DNA of 64,000 nucleotides from Polaromonas sp. (GTDB lineage Bacteria; Pseudomonadota; Gammaproteobacteria; Burkholderiales; Burkholderiaceae_C): the NCBI GenBank assembly GCA_013298945.1, contig JAAFJR010000004.1, positions 124,001 to 188,000 on the forward strand, in the 5' to 3' direction. The notes below the pieces were generated by a model. That model was not told the origin of the DNA and did not search any database. It saw only the letters and a program-made list of their open reading frames with translations. This document shows positions 53,946 to 62,406 of this stretch, one piece after another. The number at the start of each line of letters is the position of its first letter. Position 1 is the stretch's first letter. Both the position numbers and the translations under genes were made by a program.

Positions 53946-54001
53946 TTATTAACCTGTAGCCGGCGTATTTATTGCCTAAACAGCTATAAATATAATAGCA
54001 T
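53946..54001 (-). repeat. Dispersed two-hairpin repeat between ppsR and the GlcG-type gene
   Basis: This reverse copy sits between convergent genes. It has TGTAGCCGGCGTATTTATTG, then GCTAT-AAATATA-ATAGC, a perfect hairpin 1. Confidence 0.85.
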
Positions 54002-54018
54002 ATATTCGGCAAAATTCG

Positions 54019-54426
54019 TTACAACCCAATCGCTGCGATCCCTGCTTTGGCGATTTGTGCGTCTTCGGTAGATTTCACGCCGCTCACGCCGACTGCGCCT
54101 AGGCATTGGCCATCTTTCATGATGGGAACGCCGCCTTCTAGCATGCCTTCTAGGTTAGGGGCGCTCAAGAATGCGACGCGAGGGCCGTTGATCAAATCTT
54201 CGTAAACCTTGCTTTCACGCTTGCCCATGGCTGCGGTTTTGGCTTTGGCCGGCGCCATGGTGGCGGACATGATAGGAGCGCCGTCTAAGCGGTTGTAATG
54301 CAGCAAATGGCCGCCGTCGTCAACGATGGCAATGCTAACTGCCCAGTTGTTTTTGAGCGCTTCTGCTTCAGCAGCGGCGGCGATAAGTTTGAGGTCTGAG
54401 CTCTCTAGGGTGTGTTTGGTTTTCAT
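54019..54426 (-). CDS. GlcG/HbpS family (heme-binding-like) protein
   Basis: This 135-aa protein of the DUF336 family has VSIAIVDDGGHLLHYNRLDGAP near residue 31 and GGVPIMKDGQCLGAVGVSG near 102, both hallmarks of GlcG/HbpS proteins. Some relatives bind heme; many lie in carboxylic-acid catabolic operons with unknown function. It stands alone here, divergent from a BI-1 family gene. No signal peptide is present, so it is cytoplasmic. Confidence 0.88.
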   Translation of the reverse strand: MKTKHTLESSDLKLIAAAAEAEALKNNWAVSIAIVDDGGHLLHYNRLDGAPIMSATMAPAKAKTAAMGKRESKVYEDLINGPRVAFLSAPNLEGMLEGGVPIMKDGQCLGAVGVSGVKSTEDAQIAKAGIAAIGL

Positions 54427-54545
54427 AGGCTAATTCTACAAATGATTCTCCGATTTTTAGTAGGATATTTGGTTAAACACTTGCTTTTTGCAAAAAACCC
54501 CTAAAATTTAGTCCATCTGCATATTTGCAGGCTTTATAGGAGTAC

Positions 54546-55244
54546 ATGATGTCTGAACAAATTCTAAACAACACCGGTTTTGGCTCTGCTGTCAGCACCG
54601 AATCACGCAACAGAGTGCTGCGCAACACTTATTGGCTACTGGCGCTGAGCTTGATTCCTACCGTTTTGGGCGCATGGCTGGGTGTTAGCACAGGCATCAC
54701 CAAAGCGTTCATGGGTGGCTGGATGGGTATCGTCGTTTTCCTAGGTGGCGCGTTTGCCTTTATGTACGCCATTGAAAAGACAAAAAACTCTGCCGCTGGC
54801 GTACCCGTATTGTTGGCTTTCACGTTTTTCATGGGTGTGATGCTGTCTAGCTTGATTTCTCGCGTTTTGGGATTTAGCAATGGCCCGTCGCTCATCATGA
54901 CGGCTTTCGGAGGAACTGCGGGCGTATTTTTTGTGATGGCCTCATTGGCAAGCGTTATCAAACGTGATTTGAGTGGTATGGGCAAATGGCTGTTTGTTGG
55001 TGCGATTGTGCTGATGATTGGCTCTATCATCGGCATTTTGGTGGGCTCTTCCGCTGCCATGATTGCGGTGTCTGTCGCTGCGATTGGTATTTTCAGTGCT
55101 TACATGCTGTATGACTTGAAGCAAATCATCGACGGTGGTGAAACCAATTACATAAGTGCAACACTGTCTTTGTATTTGGACATTTTCAATGTATTCCAAA
55201 GCTTGTTGTCACTCTTAGGTATTTTCGGCGGTGAGCGTGATTAA
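54546..55244 (+). CDS. Bax inhibitor-1 (YccA/YbhL) family membrane protein
   Basis: This 232-aa protein has seven predicted membrane helices and the BI-1 family motif near residue 190 (ISAYMLYDLKQII in related proteins, here FSAYMLYDLKQIIDGGETNY). YccA in E. coli inhibits the FtsH protease; a similar membrane quality-control role is likely but not shown. It begins with two consecutive Met codons after AGGAG. A strong palindromic terminator follows. Confidence 0.92.
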   Translation: MMSEQILNNTGFGSAVSTESRNRVLRNTYWLLALSLIPTVLGAWLGVSTGITKAFMGGWMGIVVFLGGAFAFMYAIEKTKNSAAGVPVLLAFTFFMGVMLSSLISRVLGFSNGPSLIMTAFGGTAGVFFVMASLASVIKRDLSGMGKWLFVGAIVLMIGSIIGILVGSSAAMIAVSVAAIGIFSAYMLYDLKQIIDGGETNYISATLSLYLDIFNVFQSLLSLLGIFGGERD

Positions 55245-55260
55245 TTTCACACGCTGAACA

Positions 55261-55293
55261 AAAAAGGAGTCCTAGGACTCCTTTTTTATTTTT
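55261..55293 (+). terminator. Palindromic rho-independent terminator after the BI-1 gene
   Basis: AAAAAGGAGTC and GACTCCTTTTT form a perfect stem around a CTAG centre, 17 bases after the stop, followed by more T. The symmetry could allow function in both directions. Confidence 0.9.
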
Positions 55294-55360
55294 AAGCCCC
55301 TTGTCATCGCACACACTAGCCACACGTTGCAGGTGCTGTGTCATTCATTAGGAGTTGATT

Positions 55361-55735
55361 ATGTGGAAATTAGGCGTGCTGTGGTGGAAGTTTAAAAAAG
55401 AAATCATGATGGTTTGGGCCATGCTGCGTAACCCTGCTGCGCCAGGCGTGGCCAAGCTGGTAGCGCTGCTTGCTGCGGTTTATATCATAAGCCCAGTCGA
55501 TCTGGTGCCCGATGTGCTGCCTATTTTAGGCTGGTTGGACGACGGCGTGGTGTCTATTTTGTTGTTCAAACTAGCGTTCAAGCTCTTGCCCAAAGAAATG
55601 TATGAAAGCTTGAAAGCCCAGTTTGAGAAAAAAGGCGGCAAAGTTGACGATGCCGCTTTTGCGAAATCTGAATCCGCGAAATACCAATCCAACATATCCA
55701 AAAACGAAAACGTGGTGGACGCTAAAGTCAAATAA
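55361..55735 (+). CDS. YkvA-type DUF1232 membrane protein
   Basis: This 124-aa protein begins at the ATG at 55361, 6 bases after TAGGAG. An earlier TTG start is less likely. The DUF1232 motif IISPVDLVPDVLPILGWLDD lies near residue 45, and the C-terminus is Lys-rich and soluble. The function of the family is unknown. Its stop is only 11 bases from the end of the convergent surface-protein gene. Confidence 0.88.
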   Translation: MWKLGVLWWKFKKEIMMVWAMLRNPAAPGVAKLVALLAAVYIISPVDLVPDVLPILGWLDDGVVSILLFKLAFKLLPKEMYESLKAQFEKKGGKVDDAAFAKSESAKYQSNISKNENVVDAKVK

Positions 55736-55746
55736 AAGTAATTGTC

Positions 55747-58680
55747 TTAATTGACATTACAAGCGTAAGCCAATTGCACACTGCCAGTATCTGGCAGCGT
55801 TGCAATCGTGATGCCAGCGACGGTTAAATTGGCAATGGTGAACGGGCCTGCTGGACATACCGCCCCACCTGCCAATACAGTGCAGATCACAACATTGGCA
55901 GCTGGGCATGTGAGCCCAGTGCCAACCACATCAGTTATAACCGCACCATCGGCTGCTGAAGGGCCATTGTTCGTCAGCGTGACGATGTAATTGTTAGCGG
56001 TGCCTGAGGTAGCAACGGCTTTGTTGTCGGTTTTCGTGATCACCATCGAGGCAGCGCAGTTCATGCTGGTGCTGACCGTGCTGGTGTTGTTCGTTGTCAC
56101 GTTTTCGCCAATGGTTGCATTGCTGAGCACTGCCGTGTTGTCAAGTGGGCCGGGGCAGGAGGCTAAGGTCACGCGTACGGGTGCACTAATGGTTGCCATC
56201 ACAACGGGTGTGACGTTACCGGCAGCTATGTTGCCTGCGGCAGCATCACGCGTGCAGGTAAAGCTTGTATCGCCTGCCACTCCGGTACAAGCCCAGTTGG
56301 CTGCTTCTGTGCCCGTAATGGTAGGTGGACTCGCCAGTGTCATGCCTGTGGGTAAAGTGTCTGTAACGGTGTAGGGAGCACCTAGAAGGCTAGAGACTGT
56401 TGCAGGTGTGGCTTGGTCAGCCGCATAAGTTAAACCTTGTACGGCGCGCCCAACGTTGCTAACCGCAATCGTGTATGTGCCGCCGGCAGCTGTGCTTGCA
56501 GGTACAAATATGCCAGAGTTGGTTTTAACAACGCGTAAATCGGCTTGCAGTGTGACGTTTTCGCCCGCTGCGCCTGCGTCTAAGCCACTGTAGTTGCTGC
56601 CCAAAACATTAGTGCCTGCCACTGAACCCGTTTGGTACGAGGTGCTTGCCGTACCGGCGACTTGCGCACCAGCACGGTTTGCCGTGTTGTTGGTATTGGC
56701 GGCAATTTCTCGCCCAACCGTGCTGCGTGTTGGATCTAAGTATTTAACACCTGCAGGGTTATGAAAAACACCCACTGGCGCAGTAGCTGGGATGTTCACG
56801 GTATAAGTCAAGTTCACTGTGCCGTTGCCAGGGATGGTCACATTACTCCACAGCGGCGCAGCTGCAGGTGCGCCATTGACAGACAAATTCGCAACGCCAC
56901 CTGGACTGCCCGCAATGGCAGGCGTACCTGGCGATGCACTTTCAACAAAACCGCCCAAAACTGTTGTAGACAATGGTGGCGCAAATGAGATGGCTCCTGT
57001 AGAAGCAAATGTCCAACCAGGCGGCAACGTGTTATCTACAAAATCTGCGCCTGCTGCAAAACCCGCTGAGGCATTGGTTGCCGTGATGGTGTATGTTGCC
57101 GTCGTTGCGCCTGAAACTGAAATCGTAGGCGTGCTGGTAGCTTTGACAACACTGATATTGGGCAAGCAAACATTGGGGGCAGATGTGCCGATGGGTGTGC
57201 CTAAGCCTGAACTCGTGCCACTGCTACCTGGCAATGCGCTGTAGCTATTAGCGATGTTGTCGCCACCATTATCAGCATCAACACCATTCGATCCACCGGG
57301 AAAAGAATTGCTAGTTGTAACACCAGAAGTCCCTACAAAACCACCGCCGCCGCCGCCGCCAGGGCCATGGTTATAAAAATCAGCGTCGCCGCCCTTGCCG
57401 CCAGCTACGGTCACAGGAATAGCTGCTGTGCTGGAAGCCGCTTGAATCACAACTGAGCCGCCAGCGCCAGCACCACCACCAGCTTCAGAACCACCGTTGT
57501 TGCTGTAGGCGTCGTAACCATTTGCGATGACGCCACCGCTGTTCATCGCGACATTGCTGGCGCGCAGTATAACAATACCACCGCCCGAGGCACCACTAGA
57601 ACTGACTGGCCCAGTGGCACCAGAGTAGGTATTGACGGTTCCAAAATTGGTTACTGCCGTGGGCGGGTAACTGACAATCGCGTTTGCATTGCCGTTGTTG
57701 TTGGTAGAGCCTGCGCCGCCGCCGCCGCCCATATAAATTTTGTTGGTTGAATTTACCAGCGCATTGCCACCAAAGCCACCTGCCAAATTATCCAAACTCC
57801 AAGAATTGCCACCGCGACCACCTGCGCCAGCATTCGAGCCACCGCCACCGCCAGAGTTGTACTGATTGGTGCCAGCAACCGGCTCGCCATCATTACCACC
57901 GCCACCCGCATTGCCATTGGCAGCCTGCCCAGCCGTACCTGCTGCATACAAGCCACTGGTATAAACCACAGGATTAATCGTGCCATCAAACAATTGGTTG
58001 GATACGCCGTTCGTACCCTCACCTTTCAATGCGCCATTCATGGCCGTTAAATTCGGTGTGTAATTAGCATCGGTAAAGAGTCCACCAGCCCGGTTGCCAG
58101 TGCCGTTGATGCCGAATGCCCCACGAAAACCTCTGCCACTGGCGTTGACGGTTCCGCTCATCGTCAAAGTTCCTGCAACATCGATAGCAAATACGCCACC
58201 AAACCCCAAACCCGTCGCTGTATTGACGGTCCAAGCTGGTGGCGATACCGTACCCGAAATCGTGGCGCTGGAATACTGCGGCACGCGGATGACTTGGTAT
58301 GTTTGCAAGCTGCTTGCACCAAAACTCTGCGCGTAGCTGTTGATCAATCCGCTGGCAAGGTTGACCGTACCACCCGAAACTGAGGCAACTTGAGCATACT
58401 CAAAGTTACCCTCTAACGAACCACTTGAGTCTTGCATCTGCATGACCAGCACCAAATCGCCCGTTGACAACGCGGTAGGGCCAACGCCCGAGCTTAAGTT
58501 CAGCACCGTTGCGCCAGAACTGAGCGAGCCAGAGCCCGATGGCGTGTAATATGTATTCACGCTGGCAGACACAGTAGCTACACCATCTTTGCCTGGAATG
58601 CCGCAGGTCAAAGCAAAGACTGCACTGTTCACAAAAGAACCAAGCAGCATACAAAACAGAACGATACGCATTTTTTTCAT
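55747..58680 (-). CDS. Large secreted DUF11-repeat, glycine-rich surface protein, likely C-terminally truncated
   Basis: This exported protein of about 977 aa has a signal peptide (MKKMRIVLFCMLLGSFVNSA). Residues 240-500 contain several Gly/Asn/Ser-rich blocks (GGGGSNAGAGGRGG, GPGGGGGGGFVG), typical of bacterial adhesins. From about residue 510 come three DUF11-type domains, each opening like VKATSTPTIS, VVKTNSGIF or ITKTDNKAVATSG. It ends within the last of these with no membrane anchor or sorting tail. A TTG start 2 codons earlier is possible. The role is probably cell-surface or matrix, inferred from domain type. Confidence 0.75.
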   Translation of the reverse strand: MKKMRIVLFCMLLGSFVNSAVFALTCGIPGKDGVATVSASVNTYYTPSGSGSLSSGATVLNLSSGVGPTALSTGDLVLVMQMQDSSGSLEGNFEYAQVASVSGGTVNLASGLINSYAQSFGASSLQTYQVIRVPQYSSATISGTVSPPAWTVNTATGLGFGGVFAIDVAGTLTMSGTVNASGRGFRGAFGINGTGNRAGGLFTDANYTPNLTAMNGALKGEGTNGVSNQLFDGTINPVVYTSGLYAAGTAGQAANGNAGGGGNDGEPVAGTNQYNSGGGGGSNAGAGGRGGNSWSLDNLAGGFGGNALVNSTNKIYMGGGGGAGSTNNNGNANAIVSYPPTAVTNFGTVNTYSGATGPVSSSGASGGGIVILRASNVAMNSGGVIANGYDAYSNNGGSEAGGGAGAGGSVVIQAASSTAAIPVTVAGGKGGDADFYNHGPGGGGGGGFVGTSGVTTSNSFPGGSNGVDADNGGDNIANSYSALPGSSGTSSGLGTPIGTSAPNVCLPNISVVKATSTPTISVSGATTATYTITATNASAGFAAGADFVDNTLPPGWTFASTGAISFAPPLSTTVLGGFVESASPGTPAIAGSPGGVANLSVNGAPAAAPLWSNVTIPGNGTVNLTYTVNIPATAPVGVFHNPAGVKYLDPTRSTVGREIAANTNNTANRAGAQVAGTASTSYQTGSVAGTNVLGSNYSGLDAGAAGENVTLQADLRVVKTNSGIFVPASTAAGGTYTIAVSNVGRAVQGLTYAADQATPATVSSLLGAPYTVTDTLPTGMTLASPPTITGTEAANWACTGVAGDTSFTCTRDAAAGNIAAGNVTPVVMATISAPVRVTLASCPGPLDNTAVLSNATIGENVTTNNTSTVSTSMNCAASMVITKTDNKAVATSGTANNYIVTLTNNGPSAADGAVITDVVGTGLTCPAANVVICTVLAGGAVCPAGPFTIANLTVAGITIATLPDTGSVQLAYACNVN

Positions 58681-58771
58681 GCGCAATCTTACACAAAAAA
58701 TGCATCAAAATGAAACAGAATGTATATTAAAGTGATGCAAATTGTTCTAAAGTAGTTATTTAGTTACGCAT

Positions 58772-60235
58772 TTAATGAATAAGCTCAAACACCGCAATCG
58801 ACTCTACATGGGCTGTATGCGGAAACATATTGACCACGCCTGCTGCGACACAGGTGTAGCCGGCTTCGTTGACCAACAAACCCGCATCCCTAGCCAAAGT
58901 GGCAGGGTTGCAACTCACATAAACGATACGTTTGGGCGGTTGCCAGTTTTTGACGGCTTCGGATGGGTTTTCAATCGTCGGATTTTCACGCTGAGTCACC
59001 AATTCAACCAATGCTTTGACCAATGCAAACGCTCCCTCACGCGGTGGATCCATCAGCCATTTTTCTGCCATACCGTCTGCGGCTAAGACTGATCCGGTGA
59101 TTTCAAAGAGATTTCTTACTACAAAATTCGTAGCGGCTAAGGCAGTATTTACGCTGGATGAAGCCTTATTTGACGGATTATTTAGCAGGTAATTTTCACG
59201 CGAACGCGCCACCAACTCCTCGCTACCCTCCACGCCCAGCACCTCTTTGGCTTGCGTCGCCAGTGGTAGGGTGAAGTTGCCCAGTCCGCAAAACCAGTCA
59301 ATCACCCGCTCAGAGCTTTGCACATCCAGCAAACGCAGTGCCCGACCAACAAGCACTTGGTTGATGTGCGGGTTCACCTGTGTGAAATCGGTAGGTTTGA
59401 ACGGCATGGTGATGCCAAATTGCGGCAAAGCGTAACTCAAAGTGCTGGTTTTGCCGAGTTTCTCGTCCATCAAATGCACAGTATCCAAGCCCTTAGGCTG
59501 CAGCCACCATTGCACAACTGGGTGTTCAACGGTGAACGCGCGAAGCTTGGCTGAATCGCCCTCTGACAACGGCTCCATATGCCTAACGACCATGGCTACC
59601 ACATCGTCACCCACAGCCAATTCCAACTGCGGAATCGTCTCTTTGGCGTCCATGCTGGCAATCAATGCACGCAGCGGCATCAGCAAATCGCTGACGTGCT
59701 TGGGCAGCACGCGACATTCCTTCATATCGGCCACATAGCGGCTTTTTCGCTCATGAAAGCCGATCAACACATCGCCCTTTTTGCGCACAAACTTCACAGA
59801 AATACGGGCGCGGTAGCGGTAGCCCCAAGCTGGGCCTTCAATCGGGCGCATCACGTTGCCGGCTTTCACTTTGCCCAAATGCCACAAACCGTCTTCCAAA
59901 GCACGTTGCTTCACCGCCACCTGCGCCGCAATGTGCAAATGCTGCATTTTGCAGCCGCCGCAAGCGCCTTCGTGCATGCCAAAGTGCGGGCAAGCTGGCG
60001 TGACGCGCTGGTTCGATTCACGCTGAATCGCCGTCAAGGTCGCTTTTTCCCAGTTGTCTTTCTTGCGGTTAGTGTTGGCAGAGACTACCTCAAATGGCAG
60101 CGCACCGTCGATAAACACCACCTTGCCATCCGCTTTGTGAGCGACGCCTTGGGCTTCAATGTCTAGGGATTCAACCTTCAACCACTCGATAGGCCGCACA
60201 AGGTCATTTTTTACAGATTCAATTTTTTCAGTCAT
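58772..60235 (-). CDS. rlmD: 23S rRNA (uracil-1939-C5)-methyltransferase RlmD
   Basis: This SAM-dependent RNA m5U methyltransferase has a TRAM domain (residues about 5-60), an iron-sulfur Cys set [15 protein letters not shown] near 82, the SAM motif [14 protein letters not shown] near 307, and the catalytic Cys in [13 protein letters not shown] near 440. It is 487 aa from the ATG ending at 60235. Between the SAM domain and the NLFEITG segment, a dispersed repeat copy encodes [17 protein letters not shown] near residues 355-371. Confidence 0.93.
   Translation of the reverse strand: MTEKIESVKNDLVRPIEWLKVESLDIEAQGVAHKADGKVVFIDGALPFEVVSANTNRKKDNWEKATLTAIQRESNQRVTPACPHFGMHEGACGGCKMQHLHIAAQVAVKQRALEDGLWHLGKVKAGNVMRPIEGPAWGYRYRARISVKFVRKKGDVLIGFHERKSRYVADMKECRVLPKHVSDLLMPLRALIASMDAKETIPQLELAVGDDVVAMVVRHMEPLSEGDSAKLRAFTVEHPVVQWWLQPKGLDTVHLMDEKLGKTSTLSYALPQFGITMPFKPTDFTQVNPHINQVLVGRALRLLDVQSSERVIDWFCGLGNFTLPLATQAKEVLGVEGSEELVARSRENYLLNNPSNKASSSVNTALAATNFVVRNLFEITGSVLAADGMAEKWLMDPPREGAFALVKALVELVTQRENPTIENPSEAVKNWQPPKRIVYVSCNPATLARDAGLLVNEAGYTCVAAGVVNMFPHTAHVESIAVFELIH
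59115..59172 (+). repeat. Dispersed repeat, intragenic copy in rlmD
   Basis: The plus strand has ACTAC-AAAATTC-GTAGC, a hairpin 1 with a compensating C-G pair, then GGCTAAGGCAGTATTTACGC. About 39 of 54 bases match consensus in the coding frame. The antisense TAA is TTA, as in chrA and the MFS gene. Confidence 0.75.
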
Positions 60236-60300
60236 AGTCCATATTGTCTCAGGGCTTTGAGGCAAAATAACAAGCTAAACAGACAAGAGACAAACTAAAA

Positions 60301-60897
60301 ATGACAACTTCACGCTACCCTGCCCCCGATTTGACCGATTTACCCAGCGACATTCTGAGCAAAATCTTAGAAGTTCAGGCCAAAGCTGGCTTTATCCCTA
60401 ATGTGTTTTTAGGTTTTGCCCGCCGCCCTGCTGAATGGCGTGCGTTTTTCGCCTACCACGACGCGCTGATGGCACCTGAAACCACGGGTCGAAAAAGCAA
60501 TTTGACCAAGGGCGACCGCGAAATGATCGTCACCACCACCAGCGCGGCGAATAACTGTCTGTACTGCGTGGTCGCGCATGGAGCGATTTTGCGCATCGTC
60601 GAGAAAAAGCCATTGGTCGCCGACCAAGTGGCTGTGAACTACAAAAAAGCCGACATCAGCCCACGTCAACACGCTATGCTGGACTTTGCAATGAAAATTT
60701 GCCAGCACTCCGCAGATGTTGAAGACATCGATTTTGATATTTTGAACGCCCACGGTTTCAACGACGAAGACATTTGGGATATCGCCGCCATCACCGCTTT
60801 TTTCGGCCTGTCAAACCGCATGGCTAGCTTCAGCGGCATGATGCCCAACCCAGAGTTTTACCTGATGGGCAGAGAAGCCAGAGCGCCAAAAGCCTAA
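60301..60897 (+). CDS. Peroxidase-related (AhpD-like alkylhydroperoxidase fold) protein
   Basis: This 198-aa carboxymuconolactone-decarboxylase-fold protein has the redox motif CLYC in AANNCLYCVVAHGAI near residue 80, with the adjacent His. Such proteins reduce peroxides with a thiol partner. It begins TSRYPAPDLTDLPSDI, like the uncharacterised peroxidase-related enzyme group. It is divergent from rlmD and directly followed by a ferritin-like gene, with which it may be cotranscribed. Confidence 0.88.
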   Translation: MTTSRYPAPDLTDLPSDILSKILEVQAKAGFIPNVFLGFARRPAEWRAFFAYHDALMAPETTGRKSNLTKGDREMIVTTTSAANNCLYCVVAHGAILRIVEKKPLVADQVAVNYKKADISPRQHAMLDFAMKICQHSADVEDIDFDILNAHGFNDEDIWDIAAITAFFGLSNRMASFSGMMPNPEFYLMGREARAPKA

Positions 60898-60916
60898 TTG
60901 AATTAGAATTTTGCAG

Positions 60917-61765
60917 ATGATTGATAACAGCCCGCTGCTCACCGTCCGCAAGCTAGAAATTGACATAGCTAATGGTTTTGACCGCCATTGGCATGGTGGG
61001 AATGCATTTTTGAGCCAGTATTACAACGCACTGTCGATGAGCTTCCCCGTGGGTGAGCAAAGCTTTATAGACGCCGTGCGCGAAAACGCGAAGCGCTTGC
61101 CTGAAACGAAAGAATACGCACCGTTGCGAGCTACGGTGGCGCAATTTATCGGCCAAGAAGCCACGCACAGACGCATTCATAACTTGTACAACGAGCACTT
61201 GGCGACGCAAGGCTTGGTCAACCACTGGGAACAGTGGGCGACAAGACGGCTGACGTTTGCCAAACAGCAAAACGTCAAACCCATTCACCTGCTGGCCGTA
61301 ACCGCCGCTTTTGAACACTGCACCGCTGTATTTGCAGACGGCACGTTGCGCTATGACTCGTGGTTTGCAGGAGCGGACGAGAAAATGGCGACGCTGTGGC
61401 GCTGGCATGCTGCGGAAGAAACCGAGCATAAAGCCGTCGCCTTTGACGTTTACCAAGCCATTGGCGGCAATTATGCTTGGCGCATCCGATGGTACCTATA
61501 CGTTTTGGTGTTATTCACGTATGACACCGCGCGGCAAACGACCATCAATCTGTGGCACGACGGCAGCTTGTTCAAACCCAGTACTTGGTGGGGTGCGGCA
61601 AAGTTTTTAGTCGGTAAAAACGGCTTTGTCTGGCGCTGCACTATGCCACTTTTGGCCTATTTCAAGCGTGACTTTCACCCAAATCATGACCCGTTTGGCG
61701 ACAACCAGCAGCTGGCTGCGAACTGGCTGGCAGCCCATTCATCAAGCTGGCGGGCAATTCGTTAA
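60917..61765 (+). CDS. Predicted metal-dependent hydrolase (PF10118 type)
   Basis: This protein of about 282 aa starts at the ATG at 60917. It is an all-helical, ferritin-like protein whose metal-binding Glu/His pairs appear in FIGQEATHRRIHNLYNEHL near residue 75 and HAAEETEHKAVAFDVYQ near 172. The family is annotated as predicted metal-dependent hydrolases, but no reaction is established. The start is 20 bases after the AhpD-like gene, suggesting one transcript. Confidence 0.82.
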   Translation: MIDNSPLLTVRKLEIDIANGFDRHWHGGNAFLSQYYNALSMSFPVGEQSFIDAVRENAKRLPETKEYAPLRATVAQFIGQEATHRRIHNLYNEHLATQGLVNHWEQWATRRLTFAKQQNVKPIHLLAVTAAFEHCTAVFADGTLRYDSWFAGADEKMATLWRWHAAEETEHKAVAFDVYQAIGGNYAWRIRWYLYVLVLFTYDTARQTTINLWHDGSLFKPSTWWGAAKFLVGKNGFVWRCTMPLLAYFKRDFHPNHDPFGDNQQLAANWLAAHSSSWRAIR

Positions 61766-61797
61766 AAAAAGGTTCGCCCTGACGTTCTGTTCAGCGC

Positions 61798-62406
61798 CTA
61801 TTTCTTCAATGTTACATAACCGCCGACAATGCGCGTGACAATAGTGATTAAGCAAATCGCTGCAAAGCTAAATGCCAGTACAGAAAACCATTGCGGGAAC
61901 AGGCACATCAAGATGAAGCAGGTCAGCGTTTCTGTGGCTTCTGCCAAGCCGCCTAGGAAGTAAAAAGACTTGCCCGGATACGCCACCGAACTGATGCCAC
62001 GCTTCTGTGCTAACGCAGCAAATGCTAAAAAGCTTGAACCTGTGCCGATAAAGGCTGCAAGCAATACAGCTGCAGGCAACGCATTGTTGGTTGGATTTGC
62101 AATCGCAAAAGCCAAGGGAATGCTGGCATAGAATAAGAAATCCAGTGTGATATCTAAGTATCCACCTGCATCTGTAGCTTGCGTCTGCCGCGCCACAGCA
62201 CCATCCAAGGCATCCAAGAGACGCGACAATAAAATTAGAATAGCCCCAGTAAAATATACCTGAAGCGCTATAAAAATTGCAGCAAAAACACCCACACCAA
62301 ATGAAAGCAGGGTCACATGATCGGCGCGTAAACCTAGGCGAAACAAGCCGCGTGCCAGTATTTCAACACCAGGTTTGATCAGTGCTGTGATGTGACGATC
62401 AAGCAT
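61798..62406 (-). CDS. CDP-alcohol phosphatidyltransferase family protein (YnjF-like)
   Basis: This 202-aa membrane enzyme has the family motif DGxxARx8GxxxDxxxD, seen here as LDALDGAVARQ...GGYLDITLDF at residues 63-90. It transfers a phosphoalcohol between CDP-lipid and an acceptor; the product is unknown. It overlaps the upstream ABC ATPase gene by 8 bases. In E. coli, ynjF lies in the ynj cluster beside ynjC and ynjD, and the same association occurs here. A membrane segment near residue 50 is encoded by a weak repeat match. Confidence 0.85.
   Translation of the reverse strand: MLDRHITALIKPGVEILARGLFRLGLRADHVTLLSFGVGVFAAIFIALQVYFTGAILILLSRLLDALDGAVARQTQATDAGGYLDITLDFLFYASIPLAFAIANPTNNALPAAVLLAAFIGTGSSFLAFAALAQKRGISSVAYPGKSFYFLGGLAEATETLTCFILMCLFPQWFSVLAFSFAAICLITIVTRIVGGYVTLKK
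62240..62287 (-). repeat. Weak dispersed repeat match inside the CDP-alcohol transferase gene
   Basis: On the coding strand GCTGCAATTTTTATAGCGC is followed by TTCAGGTATATTTTACTGGG. Only about 24 of 42 bases match, but the reading frame is that of the feruloyl-CoA synthetase and lipoprotein copies, with CAG where the consensus has TAG. Confidence 0.4.

Noticed and set aside
57340-57930. Dense GGC/GCC-rich tracts, possible repeat array or CRISPR
   Set aside because: They are the coding sequence for Gly-rich blocks of the surface protein; no regular spacer structure.
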